From Aeromonas rivipollensis (GTDB taxonomy: Bacteria > Pseudomonadota > Gammaproteobacteria > Enterobacterales > Aeromonadaceae): 64,000 nt of DNA. The stretch is from NCBI RefSeq assembly GCF_010974825.1, contig NZ_JAAILA010000026.1:1-64000 (forward strand), written 5' to 3'. This document shows, one piece after another, positions 18,681 to 27,223 of the stretch (positions within the stretch are counted from its first letter, which is position 1; each line of letters begins with the position of its first letter). Made by a program: the position numbers and the translations under genes. The notes beneath the pieces were generated by a model, which saw nothing but the letters and a program-made list of their open reading frames with translations, was not told the origin of the DNA and did not search any database.

Positions 18681-19808
18681 ATGACAGACCCACAAGACAC
18701 CAGAATCCCCGTGACTCTGCTGACCGGCTTCCTCGGCAGCGGCAAGACCACCTTGCTCAACCACTGGGTCAAGCAGCCGGAGCTCGGCGAGTGCGCCGTG
18801 CTGATCAACGAGTTCGGCTCTGTGGGGCTGGATCATCACCTGGTACAGCAGGTGGACGAGCAGGTGGTGCTGCTCGATTCCGGCTGCATCTGCTGCTCGG
18901 TGCAGGGCTCCTTGGTGGAGGCGTTGCAGGGACTCTTTATGAAGGCCATTCAGCGCAAGATAAAGCCGTTCAAGCGGCTGATTATCGAGACCACGGGCCT
19001 GGCGGATCCCGCGCCCGTGCTCTTTACCCTCAAGGAAGAGGGCTTCATCGCCCAGCGCTACCGCTTCGATGGCACAGTGACAGTGGTGGATGCCGGTCAT
19101 ATAGAGCAGCAGCTCGGCCAGCAATACGAGGCGGTCAAGCAGGTGGCGCTGGCGGATCTGCTGGTGGTGAGCAAGGGGGACCTGGTGGAGGAAGAGACCC
19201 TGGTGCGGGTCGAAAGCCAGCTGGCCTCACTCAACCCGGCGGCCCCCATCGAGCGGGTCAGCAACGGCGAGCTCTCGCCTGCGGTGCTGGAGAAGCTCGG
19301 CGCCTACAACGAGGCGGCGGGGCGCGACCTGCGCCAGCTGCTGGCCTGGCTGCGCACCGAGTCACCCCGGCAGGGGCTGGCATCTCCCATGCAGCCGAAG
19401 ATGCAGCCCTTTGTCGCCAAGGTAGGCACGGCCGCGCCGACCCATTTCGAGCATGGCAACATAGAGAGCTTCTCCCTGCGCATCGGCGAGCCGCTCAAGC
19501 CGTCCCGCCTGCTGGCCGCCATCGATGCGGTGCAGGGGCAGTATGGCGACGCCCTGCTGCGCCTCAAGGGGATCTTGCAGCTGGAGGGAGAGAGCCAGCC
19601 CGTGGTGATCCACGGGGTGCACGGCCAGCTCTATCCGTTGCAGGCCCTGGGGGAGTGGCCCGAGGGCAAGGCCCAGTCCCGGCTGGTGTTCATCGTGAAG
19701 AGCCAGGACAAGGCGGGGATAGAGCGGTTGTTCCTTGATACGCTCAAGGCCCCGGAGCCCAGTCTGGAAGAGCAGCTCAGAGCCATGCTCGGCCAGCCGG
19801 ATGCCTGA
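18681..19808 (+). CDS. COG0523 (CobW/YjiA-type) metal-handling GTPase
   Basis: 375 aa. The P-loop GFLGSGKTT (about 15-23), the family hallmark CICC (GCICCSV), Walker B-like IIETTGLADP and the guanine-specificity SKGD (variant of NKxD) are all present. A CobW C-terminal domain follows (about 260-355). These proteins are metallochaperone-type G3E GTPases for zinc or cobalt. No Zur box or metal gene is seen beside it, so the metal is unassigned. The gene is flanked by terminators and stands alone. Confidence 0.9.
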   Translation: MTDPQDTRIPVTLLTGFLGSGKTTLLNHWVKQPELGECAVLINEFGSVGLDHHLVQQVDEQVVLLDSGCICCSVQGSLVEALQGLFMKAIQRKIKPFKRLIIETTGLADPAPVLFTLKEEGFIAQRYRFDGTVTVVDAGHIEQQLGQQYEAVKQVALADLLVVSKGDLVEEETLVRVESQLASLNPAAPIERVSNGELSPAVLEKLGAYNEAAGRDLRQLLAWLRTESPRQGLASPMQPKMQPFVAKVGTAAPTHFEHGNIESFSLRIGEPLKPSRLLAAIDAVQGQYGDALLRLKGILQLEGESQPVVIHGVHGQLYPLQALGEWPEGKAQSRLVFIVKSQDKAGIERLFLDTLKAPEPSLEEQLRAMLGQPDA

Positions 19809-19819
19809 TATGCTGATAT

Positions 19820-19847
19820 GACCCGCGCCCGTGCGGGTCTTTTCTTA
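19820..19847 (+). terminator. Terminator of the COG0523 gene
   Basis: GACCCGC, GCCCGT, GCGGGTC, TTTTCTT right after the stop codon. Confidence 0.88.
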
Positions 19848-19869
19848 TCTGTTGAGGAGACAAAGACTC

Positions 19870-21288
19870 ATGCCTGACAGCACACACATGGTGACTCCCG
19901 CCCAACGCAAGTGGCTACCCTGGCTGACCGCGGTCGGCTTCTTCATGCAGACGCTGGATGGCACCATACTCAACACCGCCCTGCCCAGCATGGCAGAGGC
20001 CCTGGGGGAGAGCCCGCTGCAGATGCAGTCGGTGATCATCGCCTACATGCTGACGGTGGCCCTGCTCATTCCCGCCTCCGGCTGGCTGGCGGACAGGTTC
20101 GGCACCCGCCGCGTCTACCTGGCGGCCATACTGCTGTTTACCCTGGGCTCCCTGGCCTGTGCGGCCGCCAATACCCTGCCCATGCTGGTCGCCGCCCGGG
20201 TGCTGCAAGGGGTGGGCGGCGCCCTGCTGATGCCCATAGGGCGCCTTGCGGTGCTGCGGGTCTACAGCAAGCATGAGCTGTTGCGGGTGATGTCCTTCGT
20301 CACCATCCCTGGTCTGCTGGGGCCCCTCATGGGCCCGGCACTCGGGGGCTGGCTGGTGGAAGTGGCGAGCTGGCACTGGGTCTTCCTCATCAACCTGCCG
20401 GTGGGCGTGCTCGGCTTCATCGCTAGCTGGTACTTCATGCCCGATCTGCGCCAGCACACCGCCAGGTTTGACTGGCAGGGATTCGTGCTGTTCAGCGTCG
20501 GCATGGTGCTGGTGTCGGTGGGCCTGCAGGGGCTGGGGGAGCACAGCATCTCCACCGGCTGGGCCCTGTTTGCGTTGCTGTTCGGTCTGGCCGCCATGGC
20601 GAGCTACTGGCTCTATGCCGCCACAGTGGCGCAGCCGCTCTTCAGCCTGGCGCTGTTCAAGACCACCACCTTCGCCATCGGCATCTGGGGCAACCTGTTC
20701 GCCCGCCTCGGCAGTGGTGCCATGCCCTTCCTCACGCCGCTCTTCCTGCAACTGGGGCTGGGCTTCTCGCCGAGCAAGGCGGGCATGACCATGATCCCCA
20801 CTGTGATAGGCGCCATGCTGACCAAGACGCTGGTGAACAAGCTGATCCCGCGCATCGGCTATCGTCGCATCCTGATCGGCAATACCCTAGCGCTGGGGGT
20901 GATGATCGCCAGCTTCTACTTCATCGACAACCAGGTGCCGCACTGGGTACTGCTGGTCTGGCTGGCGGTCTTCGGTGCCATCAACTCCCTGCAGTTCTCC
21001 GCCATGAATACGCTGACCCTGCAAGACCTGAGTGCCGAGCACGCCAGCAGCGGCAACGGCCTGCTGTCGGTGGTGATGCAGCTATCCATGAGTCTGGGGG
21101 TGGCCATCGCCGCCAGCCTGCTCGGGCTCTTCTCCGCCGGTCAGCCGGCCCAGGCGAGCGAACGCTGGCTAGGTGGCTTCCACCTCACCTATCTGTGCAT
21201 AGGTTTGATGTCCATGCTGGCGGCGCTGATCTTCGCCCAGCTTGCCAGAGATAATGTGAAGGAAGGACGCCGCCAAGGTCCGGTCTGA
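19870..21288 (+). CDS. MFS drug/proton antiporter, DHA2 family (MdtD/EmrB-like)
   Basis: 472 aa with ATG 19870 (GAGGAG upstream, rather distant at 12 bases). About 14 membrane segments. Motif A is GWLADRFGTRR after TM2 and motif C GPALGGWLVE in TM5, which mark an antiporter of the 14-TM DHA2 group; the N-terminal MQTLDGTILNTALP is the TM1 signature of this group (motif D1). It is most like E. coli MdtD (YegB). It should export hydrophobic compounds across the inner membrane. No adaptor (EmrA/HlyD-type) gene is adjacent, so it probably works alone. Confidence 0.9.
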   Translation: MPDSTHMVTPAQRKWLPWLTAVGFFMQTLDGTILNTALPSMAEALGESPLQMQSVIIAYMLTVALLIPASGWLADRFGTRRVYLAAILLFTLGSLACAAANTLPMLVAARVLQGVGGALLMPIGRLAVLRVYSKHELLRVMSFVTIPGLLGPLMGPALGGWLVEVASWHWVFLINLPVGVLGFIASWYFMPDLRQHTARFDWQGFVLFSVGMVLVSVGLQGLGEHSISTGWALFALLFGLAAMASYWLYAATVAQPLFSLALFKTTTFAIGIWGNLFARLGSGAMPFLTPLFLQLGLGFSPSKAGMTMIPTVIGAMLTKTLVNKLIPRIGYRRILIGNTLALGVMIASFYFIDNQVPHWVLLVWLAVFGAINSLQFSAMNTLTLQDLSAEHASSGNGLLSVVMQLSMSLGVAIAASLLGLFSAGQPAQASERWLGGFHLTYLCIGLMSMLAALIFAQLARDNVKEGRRQGPV

Positions 21289-21309
21289 TGGCCACGCGGG
21301 TGGCGCGGC

Positions 21310-21342
21310 AAAAAAAGAGGGCGGCCCTGGCCGCCCTCTCTC
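21310..21342. terminator. Bidirectional terminator between DHA2 pump and MCP genes
   Basis: A-run, GAGGGCGGCC-CT-GGCCGCCCTCTCTC. On the minus strand the stem is followed by seven U, a perfect terminator for the MCP gene whose stop is at 21352; it also closes the plus-strand efflux gene. Confidence 0.92.
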
Positions 21343-21351
21343 ATTGGGGGA

Positions 21352-23187
21352 TCAGACCCTGAACTGATCGACAGCCCGGTGGAGCAGGCTCGCCTGCTCG
21401 GCCACGTTCTGGCTGGCGCGGCTGTTCTGTTCGGCCTGGGTCAGGGCGTCGTTGGCGATGTCGCGGATCACCACGGCATTGCGATTGATCTCGCTCGCCA
21501 CCGAGCTCTGCTCTTCGACCGCCGTGGCTATCTGGGTGCTCATGTCCATCATCTGGTCCATCTGACGGGTGATGTTGGCGAGCTGGGTGCTTGCCTCTCC
21601 GGCGGCTTCGACGCTGCGCTCCCCCTGGGTGCGACACTCGCCGATCAGGGTGACCACGCTCTGGGTACGGGCCTGCAAGCCGGAGACTATGGCGGCAATC
21701 TCGCTGGTGCTCTGCTGGGTGCGCATGGCCAGGTTGCGCACCTCGTCGGCGACCACGGCGAAACCTCGTCCCTGCTCGCCGGCTCTGGCGGCCTCGATGG
21801 CCGCGTTGAGGGCCAGCAGGTTGGTCTGCTCGGCGATGGCCTGGATCACTTCCAGCACATTGCCCACCTGACGGCTCTCCTCGGCCAGGGCGATCACCTC
21901 CTTGCCCGAGGCCTCCAGCTTGGCGGAGAGGGAGTGGATCACCGCCATCGTGGTCTCCACGCTCTCCCGGCCCTGCTGGGCGCTCAGGTTGGTGGTACGG
22001 GCGCTCTCGGCGGCGCTTTCCGTGTTGCTGGCGATCTCCTGCACAGTGCTCTCCATCTCTGTGGCGGCGGTGGCAACCAGATCGCTCTCCTGCAACTGCT
22101 GCTGGGTACCCTCCTGAGCGGCGTTGGCGTTGCGCTGCAACTGGGCTGTGAGGCGTTCCAGATCCGTGACCGAGGAGACGACCTGGCCTATGACCTGGTT
22201 GAAGTGCTCCAGCATGGTGTCGAAGTCGCGGCCCATGGCGCCAAATTCGTCCCTGGAGCCGATGCGGGCGCGCAGGGTCAGATCGCTGCTGGCTGTGACC
22301 CGACGCATGGTGTCCGCCAGCCGTTGCAGGCCGGTCATGACGTCGCGACCGATCAGCAGGTTGAGGCCGAGGGCGGCCAGTATGCCGAGGAGGCAGAGCA
22401 GTACCATGACCCTGAGGGTGCGTTCATGGGTAGCGTCGGCTTCCCGGGTCAGGGCCTGGGTCAGGGTCATGCCCGCCTGGCGCATCTGTTCGGCGCTGCG
22501 ATTTAGCTCGCCCCTCAGCCCCTCGCTGGCACTCAGACCCAGGCGTTGCTCTTCTGTGACCAGGGCGAGGAAGTTCTGGCGGTAGCGTTCCAGCAGGGCG
22601 GCGAGGGCCGGTTCACCGGCGAGCGCCTCGGCCAGGGGGGCCAGGTTCTGTTCGAACTTGGCACGATAGCTGATGTCGCGGCGCAGCATGAAGTCCTTCT
22701 CGTCCCGGCGCAGTTGCAGCATCAGCAGGCTCTCCTGCTGCTGGCCCCGGGCCTTGAGCTCCTGCTCCAGTGCGTGGATGGCCTGACGCAGGGCGCCGTA
22801 ATGGCCGCTGGTGGGGGTGAGCCCTATCTTCTCCTGTTGGGCGCGCAGGGTCTCGAACTGGCGGCTGTACTCCTTGAGCTGGCTGGCAAAGCCCAGAATG
22901 TCGGCCTGCTGCGTGCCCCCATGGTCTCTTGCCATCTCGGCGAGCAGGCGGCTGGCCTGGTCACTCTGGGTGGTGAAGGCGGTGGCGGCGGCGGGGTTCC
23001 GGCTCAACAGAAACTCTCTCTCCTGCAGGGTGAGGGCGACGAGGTCGGCCTCCACCTGCTTGGCCTGCAGCATTTCGGCGTTGCTGCGCGACTCCTGCCC
23101 GGAGAAGTAAAACATGACCCCCATGACGACGGCCTGGATCCCGGCCACCAGGATGGCGGATAACACAAGTTTCTGTTTGACGTTCAC
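21352..23187 (-). CDS. Methyl-accepting chemotaxis protein with HBM sensor
   Basis: 611 aa with GTG 23187: GAGG lies just upstream and the protein then starts [16 protein letters not shown], as receptors do. TM1 about 5-25, TM2 about 259-281. Between them is a helical bimodular (HBM) sensor with the two hallmark blocks [11 protein letters not shown] and [12 protein letters not shown] (about 160-171), as in Pseudomonas McpS-type receptors for organic acids. HAMP and an intact signalling domain ([18 protein letters not shown]) follow. The signalling domain is clearly different from the two near-identical MCPs at the start of the window. Confidence 0.93.
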   Translation of the reverse strand: MNVKQKLVLSAILVAGIQAVVMGVMFYFSGQESRSNAEMLQAKQVEADLVALTLQEREFLLSRNPAAATAFTTQSDQASRLLAEMARDHGGTQQADILGFASQLKEYSRQFETLRAQQEKIGLTPTSGHYGALRQAIHALEQELKARGQQQESLLMLQLRRDEKDFMLRRDISYRAKFEQNLAPLAEALAGEPALAALLERYRQNFLALVTEEQRLGLSASEGLRGELNRSAEQMRQAGMTLTQALTREADATHERTLRVMVLLCLLGILAALGLNLLIGRDVMTGLQRLADTMRRVTASSDLTLRARIGSRDEFGAMGRDFDTMLEHFNQVIGQVVSSVTDLERLTAQLQRNANAAQEGTQQQLQESDLVATAATEMESTVQEIASNTESAAESARTTNLSAQQGRESVETTMAVIHSLSAKLEASGKEVIALAEESRQVGNVLEVIQAIAEQTNLLALNAAIEAARAGEQGRGFAVVADEVRNLAMRTQQSTSEIAAIVSGLQARTQSVVTLIGECRTQGERSVEAAGEASTQLANITRQMDQMMDMSTQIATAVEEQSSVASEINRNAVVIRDIANDALTQAEQNSRASQNVAEQASLLHRAVDQFRV

Positions 23188-23219
23188 GACGACCTCAAGG
23201 GGCAAAGGAGTTGGCTAGC

Positions 23220-23246
23220 GTATCGGCGCTGAAGATATATTCTGAA
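23220..23246 (-). promoter_or_regulatory. Candidate sigma-28 promoter for the HBM MCP
   Basis: On the minus strand TTCA, 15 bases, GCCGATAC, some 33 bp before the GTG. The -10 matches GCCGATAA at 7 of 8; the -35 match is weak. Confidence 0.45.
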
Positions 23247-23374
23247 GGTGGCTTTAGCATTTTATTCCGCCGGTTTCGCGTTTGGGATTCGATGGGTTCT
23301 GTCATCCCACTGTCATGTAGCGAAATAGTCTGGCGTCGCCCCTGACCTGAGGCGGAGCTAGTGAGGGAGGGCGA

Positions 23375-23408
23375 GGGCGCCCGGGCGGAGGAAACCGCCC
23401 GGGCGCCC
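23375..23408. terminator. 14-bp perfect hairpin downstream of folK
   Basis: Arms 23375-23388 and 23395-23408 (GGGCGCCCGGGCGG and its complement) around a six-base loop, 13 bp beyond the folK stop. No U-run follows. It probably acts as a terminator or a 3' end stabiliser. Confidence 0.6.
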
Positions 23409-23421
23409 ATGCTGGCGTGGA

Positions 23422-23940
23422 TCAGGCCTGGATATCGGCCAGGATGCCGCTCGGCGTCCAGTGGAAGGGGATGGGGTCGAGGCGCTGGGAGGACTTGTCA
23501 TAGCCTTGCCACAGCTCGCCCAGGGGGCGGCCATCGGTGGGATGGCGCAGGCCGGGGGCCAGCTCCGCCAGCGGCCAGAGCACGAAGGCGTTGGTGAGGA
23601 TCTCGCCACGGGGCAGTACCAGAGGCTCGTCGCAGACCAGATCCCCATAGAGCAGCAGATCGAGATCCAGGGTGCGGGGGGCAAACTTCTTGGCATCCGG
23701 CTCGCGGCCGTGGGCGAACTCCATGGCCCGCAGCCGCTGGCACAGGGTCGCCAGCGGCAGGTTTGTGTCGGCGCCGACTACCAGGTTATAGAAGGGGCGG
23801 CCGTTGAAGCCTACCGCCTCGCTCTCGAACACCCGGGAAACCTGCAACTCGCCAAACTCGGCATGCAGGGCATCGAGGCCGGCCCGGATGTGGTGCTCCC
23901 GCTCGATATTGGAACCCAGGCTGATGTAGATAGGGGTCAT
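23422..23940 (-). CDS. folK: 2-amino-4-hydroxy-6-hydroxymethyldihydropteridine diphosphokinase
   Basis: 172 aa, close to the usual length. It transfers pyrophosphate from ATP to hydroxymethyldihydropterin in folate synthesis. [12 protein letters not shown] begins it; RAMEFAHGREPDAKKFAPRTLDLDLLLYGD carries the pterin and Mg2+/ATP-binding residues, including the paired Asp of DLDLL. It is downstream of folB in the same direction, so two successive steps of the pathway are encoded together. The start ATG overlaps the stop of an 18-codon ORF that repeats the beginning of FolK itself (see 23937-23993). Confidence 0.95.
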   Translation of the reverse strand: MTPIYISLGSNIEREHHIRAGLDALHAEFGELQVSRVFESEAVGFNGRPFYNLVVGADTNLPLATLCQRLRAMEFAHGREPDAKKFAPRTLDLDLLLYGDLVCDEPLVLPRGEILTNAFVLWPLAELAPGLRHPTDGRPLGELWQGYDKSSQRLDPIPFHWTPSGILADIQA

Positions 23941-23993
23941 GCAGCGCTCCCTGTTATCTGGTTCGATCCCAGGCTGATATAGATGCGGGTCAT
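23937..23993 (-). CDS. 18-codon ORF duplicating the FolK N-terminus, between folB and folK
   Basis: [18 protein letters not shown]. Its first 11 residues match the FolK start ([11 protein letters not shown]) except for one. Its ATG shares a base with the folB TGA (TGATG) and its TGA overlaps the folK ATG (ATGA), so the three frames are chained. The nucleotide match extends over about 35 bases at an offset of 53 bp. It may be a tandem-duplication scar that now serves as a coupling leader, or a simple scar. Whether a peptide is made is unknown. Confidence 0.5.
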   Translation of the reverse strand: MTRIYISLGSNQITGSAA

Positions 23994-24364
23994 CAGCAGG
24001 CGCTCGCGGCCGGGGTCCGGTGGCGCAGGATCTCGACCCCGACGCCGGCGGCATTGGGCACGGCACCCGGCTTGGTCAGGGTGACCTTGACCCACTGCAC
24101 CCGCTCGTCGGCCAGCACCAGGGCGGCCACCTGCTCGGCCATGGTTTCGACCAGCTCGACGACCTTGCTCTGGGCGTGATCACAGATCTTGCGGGAGAGG
24201 GTGGCGTAATCCAGTGCCAGATTGATATCGTCGGTTGCGGCGGCGGGTCGGTTGTCGAATCCCATCTCGAGATCGAAACAGAGCTTCTGGCGAATGCCTT
24301 TCTCCCACTCATATACCCCTATGGTGGTCAAAACCTCGAGTCCGCGAATAAACACCTTGTCCAT
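23993..24364 (-). CDS. folB: Dihydroneopterin aldolase
   Basis: 123 aa, full family length. [22 protein letters not shown], then [28 protein letters not shown] and [12 protein letters not shown] are the FolB blocks, including the catalytic Tyr/Glu/Lys region (KPGA). It cleaves dihydroneopterin to hydroxymethyldihydropterin and glycolaldehyde, the step just before FolK. It is divergent from plsY, as in E. coli, and linked to folK by a stop/start overlap with the intervening mini-ORF. Confidence 0.95.
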   Translation of the reverse strand: MDKVFIRGLEVLTTIGVYEWEKGIRQKLCFDLEMGFDNRPAAATDDINLALDYATLSRKICDHAQSKVVELVETMAEQVAALVLADERVQWVKVTLTKPGAVPNAAGVGVEILRHRTPAASAC

Positions 24365-24535
24365 GACAGTACTTCTTCTTTACTCTTGATGGGCTGTGAA
24401 AACAGCGCAGGGATGCAGGCCTGGCAAGCCGATTGCCGCTGGCGGCCAGTTTGGGCGACAGGCTTTCGGGCAAGCCCAGACCAGAGAATGTGGCCCGCAT
24501 CATACCCCATTCATATCGTGGTAAAAACGACCAAG

Positions 24536-25198
24536 ATGACGGCCCTGACGATTTTGATGATTATTCTGGCCTATCTGGGCGGCTCGCTGTCCAGCGCCGT
24601 GCTGGTTTCCCGCCTCACGGGTCTGCCGGATCCCCGCGACCATGGTTCCCACAACCCGGGGGCGACCAATGTGCTGCGCCTCGGTGGCCGGATGGCGGCG
24701 CTCATCGTCCTGTTGCTCGACGTGCTCAAGGGCATGGCTCCCGTCTACCTCGCCTGGTATCTGCAGATCAAGCCCGTCTACCTGGGGTTCATCGGCGTCG
24801 CTGCCTGTCTGGGCCACATGTACCCCATCTTCTTCCACTTCCGGGGGGGCAAGGGAGTCGCCACTGCGCTCGGCACCATGCTGCCCATCGGCTTTGCCAT
24901 GGGGGGGGCGGCGATCGCCACCTGGCTGCTGGTACTGCTGGTGAGCGGCTACTCGTCGCTGGCTTCCATCATTACAGTGCTGCTGACCCCGCTCTTTACC
25001 TACCTGCTCAAACCGGAATATACCCTGCCGGTCTCCCTGCTCTCCTGCCTCATCCTGGTGCGCCATCACGAGAACATCACCCGCCTGCTCAGGGGTGAGG
25101 AATCTCGACTCTGGGGCCGCCGAGGCGCGGCTTCTCCCACAGAAGTGATTAAAACGAGTGACGCTGCGCAAAAAAGAGACGAACGAGACGAAAAGTGA
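24536..25198 (+). CDS. plsY: Glycerol-3-phosphate acyltransferase (acyl-phosphate dependent)
   Basis: 220 aa. It makes lysophosphatidate from acyl-phosphate and glycerol-3-phosphate in the inner membrane, the first step of phospholipid synthesis. The three PlsY cytosolic motifs are visible: [23 protein letters not shown] and a C-terminal [13 protein letters not shown]. Five membrane segments. ATG 24536 matches the family N-terminus ([24 protein letters not shown]); the ribosome site is weak and GTG 24518 is an alternative. It is divergent from folB across about 170 bp. The C-terminal tail ([21 protein letters not shown]) is longer and more polar than in E. coli. Confidence 0.95.
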   Translation: MTALTILMIILAYLGGSLSSAVLVSRLTGLPDPRDHGSHNPGATNVLRLGGRMAALIVLLLDVLKGMAPVYLAWYLQIKPVYLGFIGVAACLGHMYPIFFHFRGGKGVATALGTMLPIGFAMGGAAIATWLLVLLVSGYSSLASIITVLLTPLFTYLLKPEYTLPVSLLSCLILVRHHENITRLLRGEESRLWGRRGAASPTEVIKTSDAAQKRDERDEK

Positions 25199-25207
25199 AA
25201 TTTCCCG

Positions 25208-25237
25208 TTGACCACCCGCCTTAAAATCCGTTTAATA
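25208..25237 (+). promoter_or_regulatory. Promoter of the tRNA unit
   Basis: TTGACC (25208-25213), 17 bp, TTTAAT (25231-25236), then a GC-rich discriminator GCGCCC directly before the first tRNA. Near-consensus sigma-70 promoter with a discriminator typical of stringently controlled stable-RNA genes. Confidence 0.7.
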
Positions 25238-25245
25238 GCGCCCAC

Positions 25246-25321
25246 GCCCAGATAGCTCAGTCGGTAGAGCAGGGGATTGAAAATCCCCGTGTCGGCGGTT
25301 CGATTCCGTCTCTGGGCACCA
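25246..25321 (+). tRNA. tRNA-Phe (GAA), first copy
   Basis: 76 nt with encoded CCA. Acceptor stem GCCCAGA/TCTGGGC, D arm GCTC..GAGC, anticodon stem GGGGA-TTGAAAA-TCCCC with GAA, T arm with GGTTCGATTCC. Identical to the copy at 25451. Confidence 0.98.
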
Positions 25322-25371
25322 ATTTTGGTGCCATGAAAGAAAAATTTGTTCATGCACAATAGTTTAAGTGT

Positions 25372-25447
<76 letters not shown>

Positions 25448-25450
25448 TTT

Positions 25451-25526
25451 GCCCAGATAGCTCAGTCGGTAGAGCAGGGGATTGAAAATCCCCGTGTCGG
25501 CGGTTCGATTCCGTCTCTGGGCACCA
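25451..25526 (+). tRNA. tRNA-Phe (GAA), second copy
   Basis: 76 nt, the same sequence as 25246-25321 at an offset of 205 bp, so the tRNA-Phe gene is duplicated within the unit. Confidence 0.98.
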
Positions 25527-25534
25527 CTTACAAT

Positions 25535-25610
25535 TCCTCCTTAGTTCAGTCGGTAGAACGGCGGACTGTTAATCCGTATGTCACTGGTTCAAGTCCAGTA
25601 GGAGGAGCCA
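25535..25610 (+). tRNA. tRNA-Asn (GTT)
   Basis: 76 nt with the acceptor pair TCCTCCT/AGGAGGA and anticodon loop CTGTTAA giving GTT. The GCCA end includes the encoded CCA. Confidence 0.98.
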
Positions 25611-25615
25611 TTTCA

Positions 25616-25651
25616 AAAAGACCCTTGTCGCAAGACAAGGGTCTTTTTTTA
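25616..25651 (+). terminator. Terminator of the tRNA unit
   Basis: AAAGACCCTTGTC, GCAA, GACAAGGGTC, TTTTTTT: strong terminator with a GNRA tetraloop, six bases after tRNA-Asn. Confidence 0.95.
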
Positions 25652-25892
25652 TGTGCTCGATAATCCCATGGCTCCTCAGGCAGCCGCCGGCACCCGCATT
25701 TCAGGGCATGGAAGACCCGCTATCGAGTGAAAACGTTTTTCTGCTGAAAGCCGAGAAGTGCATGAAAAACAAGCAGTAAAATGGGCGGTAAATAGCCTGC
25801 GCTTAAGGTCCTGTACATGATTTCACCTATAAAATGGAGACCACATATAACAAGGGCCTAACGCCCGCCATTTAGTATTGATGAGGCTATAA

Positions 25893-26897
25893 ATGAACTT
25901 AAGACTGACCCCTGTCTGGATTGCACTGGCATTGGCAACCACAGCCGCTCACGCTACCGACGACATCTACTTTGGTGCCGGTGTCGGTGCCGCTCACTTC
26001 AACGGCCTGAACAACGCTGCCGTCGAAACCGGCACTGAAGATGCCGCCGCGACCAACCTCTTCATGGGTTACAACTTCAACGAGACCTTCGGTGCCGAAC
26101 TGGGTTACCAGTACGCTGGCCGTGGTAGTGCCGATGGTGAGCGTTACGAGAACCAGGGCGCGACCCTGTCCGGTATCGCCCGTCTGCCCCTTGGCGAAGA
26201 TTTCTCCCTGTTCGGTGAAGCGGGTGCCTACTGGGCTCATACCGACGGCCTGGACAACAGCGACACCCGCGTCTCTCCGCTGGCCGGCGTCGGTCTGACC
26301 TACAAGCTGAACGATGCCCTGGATCTGCAGGCGCGCTACCGCTACATGTGGGACGTGGCCGATCTGACCACCTCCACCGGTGAGCAGTACAAATCCAACC
26401 AGAGCGTAGCGACGCTGGAAGCCGTATATCACCCGTTCCGCACCTCCTACGTTGAGCCTGTAGCTGCTCCTGTAGTAGCAGAAGCGGCCCCTGTGGTTGT
26501 CGAGAAGAACTTTTCCCTGAACTCCGACGTGCTGTTTGCCTTTGGCAAGGCAGATCTGAAGCCGGAAGGGGTGGAAGCCCTGAGCGGTCTGTACCAGCAG
26601 ATCGTTGAATTCCAGCCGAAGGATGGCAGCGCCATCGTCGTTGGTTACACCGACCGTATAGGTTCCGATGCCCAGAACCAGCAGCTCTCCGAAGCCCGTG
26701 CCCGTACCGTGGCCGACTTCCTGGTGAGCCAGGGGCTGGCCACCAGCAAGATCGCCATCGAGGGCCGCGGTGAAGCCGACCCTGTCACCGGCACCCAGTG
26801 TGACGGCGTCAAGGGCAAGAACGAGCTGATCTCCTGCCTGGCACCAGATCGCCGTGTCGAAGTCCGCGTCTCCGGCGTGCAGGAAGTACAGCAATAA
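25893..26897 (+). CDS. ompA: OmpA-family outer-membrane porin
   Basis: 334 aa. Signal peptide MNLRLTPVWIALALATTAAHA, an eight-strand OmpA barrel (about 22-185), a Pro/Ala/Val hinge (EPVAAPVVAEAAPVVVEK), and a C-terminal OmpA peptidoglycan-binding domain (about 205-330) with the conserved VVGYTDRIGSDAQNQQLSEARA and LAPDRRVEVRV. The conserved Asp and Arg that bind diaminopimelate are present. GAGG stands seven bases before the ATG. It links the outer membrane to the cell wall. Aeromonas often has two tandem ompA genes; only one is here. The 240 bp upstream, after the tRNA terminator, hold no gene; they carry the leader and a possible -10 TAAAAT near 25777. Confidence 0.93.
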   Translation: MNLRLTPVWIALALATTAAHATDDIYFGAGVGAAHFNGLNNAAVETGTEDAAATNLFMGYNFNETFGAELGYQYAGRGSADGERYENQGATLSGIARLPLGEDFSLFGEAGAYWAHTDGLDNSDTRVSPLAGVGLTYKLNDALDLQARYRYMWDVADLTTSTGEQYKSNQSVATLEAVYHPFRTSYVEPVAAPVVAEAAPVVVEKNFSLNSDVLFAFGKADLKPEGVEALSGLYQQIVEFQPKDGSAIVVGYTDRIGSDAQNQQLSEARARTVADFLVSQGLATSKIAIEGRGEADPVTGTQCDGVKGKNELISCLAPDRRVEVRVSGVQEVQQ

Positions 26898-26922
26898 GCT
26901 GACGTCAGCTCAGCTGATGTGA

Positions 26923-26950
26923 AGAGGGGATGCCATGGCATCCCCTTTTG
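26923..26950 (+). terminator. Terminator of ompA
   Basis: AGAGGGGATGCCATGGCATCCCCTTTT: fully palindromic stem with a U-run. Confidence 0.9.
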
Positions 26951-27029
26951 CTTGTCCAAGCCTCTCGCTTCCCGGATGGGCGAGGCCGCCTGGCACGGCG
27001 ATCCTGGCGCCTGATTCCTCTTCAGTCCC

Positions 27030-27044
27030 GCGACAACTTGTCGC
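27030..27044. promoter_or_regulatory. Dyad-symmetric operator-like site upstream of the channel gene
   Basis: GCGACAA-C-TTGTCGC, perfect 7-bp arms, 180 bp before the channel-protein start. The rest of the 326 bp between ompA and the channel gene shows only the ompA terminator and no ORF. No regulator can be named. Confidence 0.35.
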
Positions 27045-27223
27045 ACCCCGCCCCTTATACCTTCCCTGTCAGTGAGTTACAGCCATCCTCTCGGCTAGTA
27101 TGATGGCGTGACCGGCCTGTGCCCCCGTTTTCCTGCGAACTGGCCGCTCTCTTTGGGCGTGCAGGCTTCTGATCCTCTCCCTCGGCACTCCTGGGAGGGA
27201 CAAATCCATGATCGAGGTAATCT

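Noticed and set aside
24020..24535. N-terminal extension of plsY by 172 codons
   Set aside because: It overlaps folB antisense and has no family similarity; PlsY starts at 24536.
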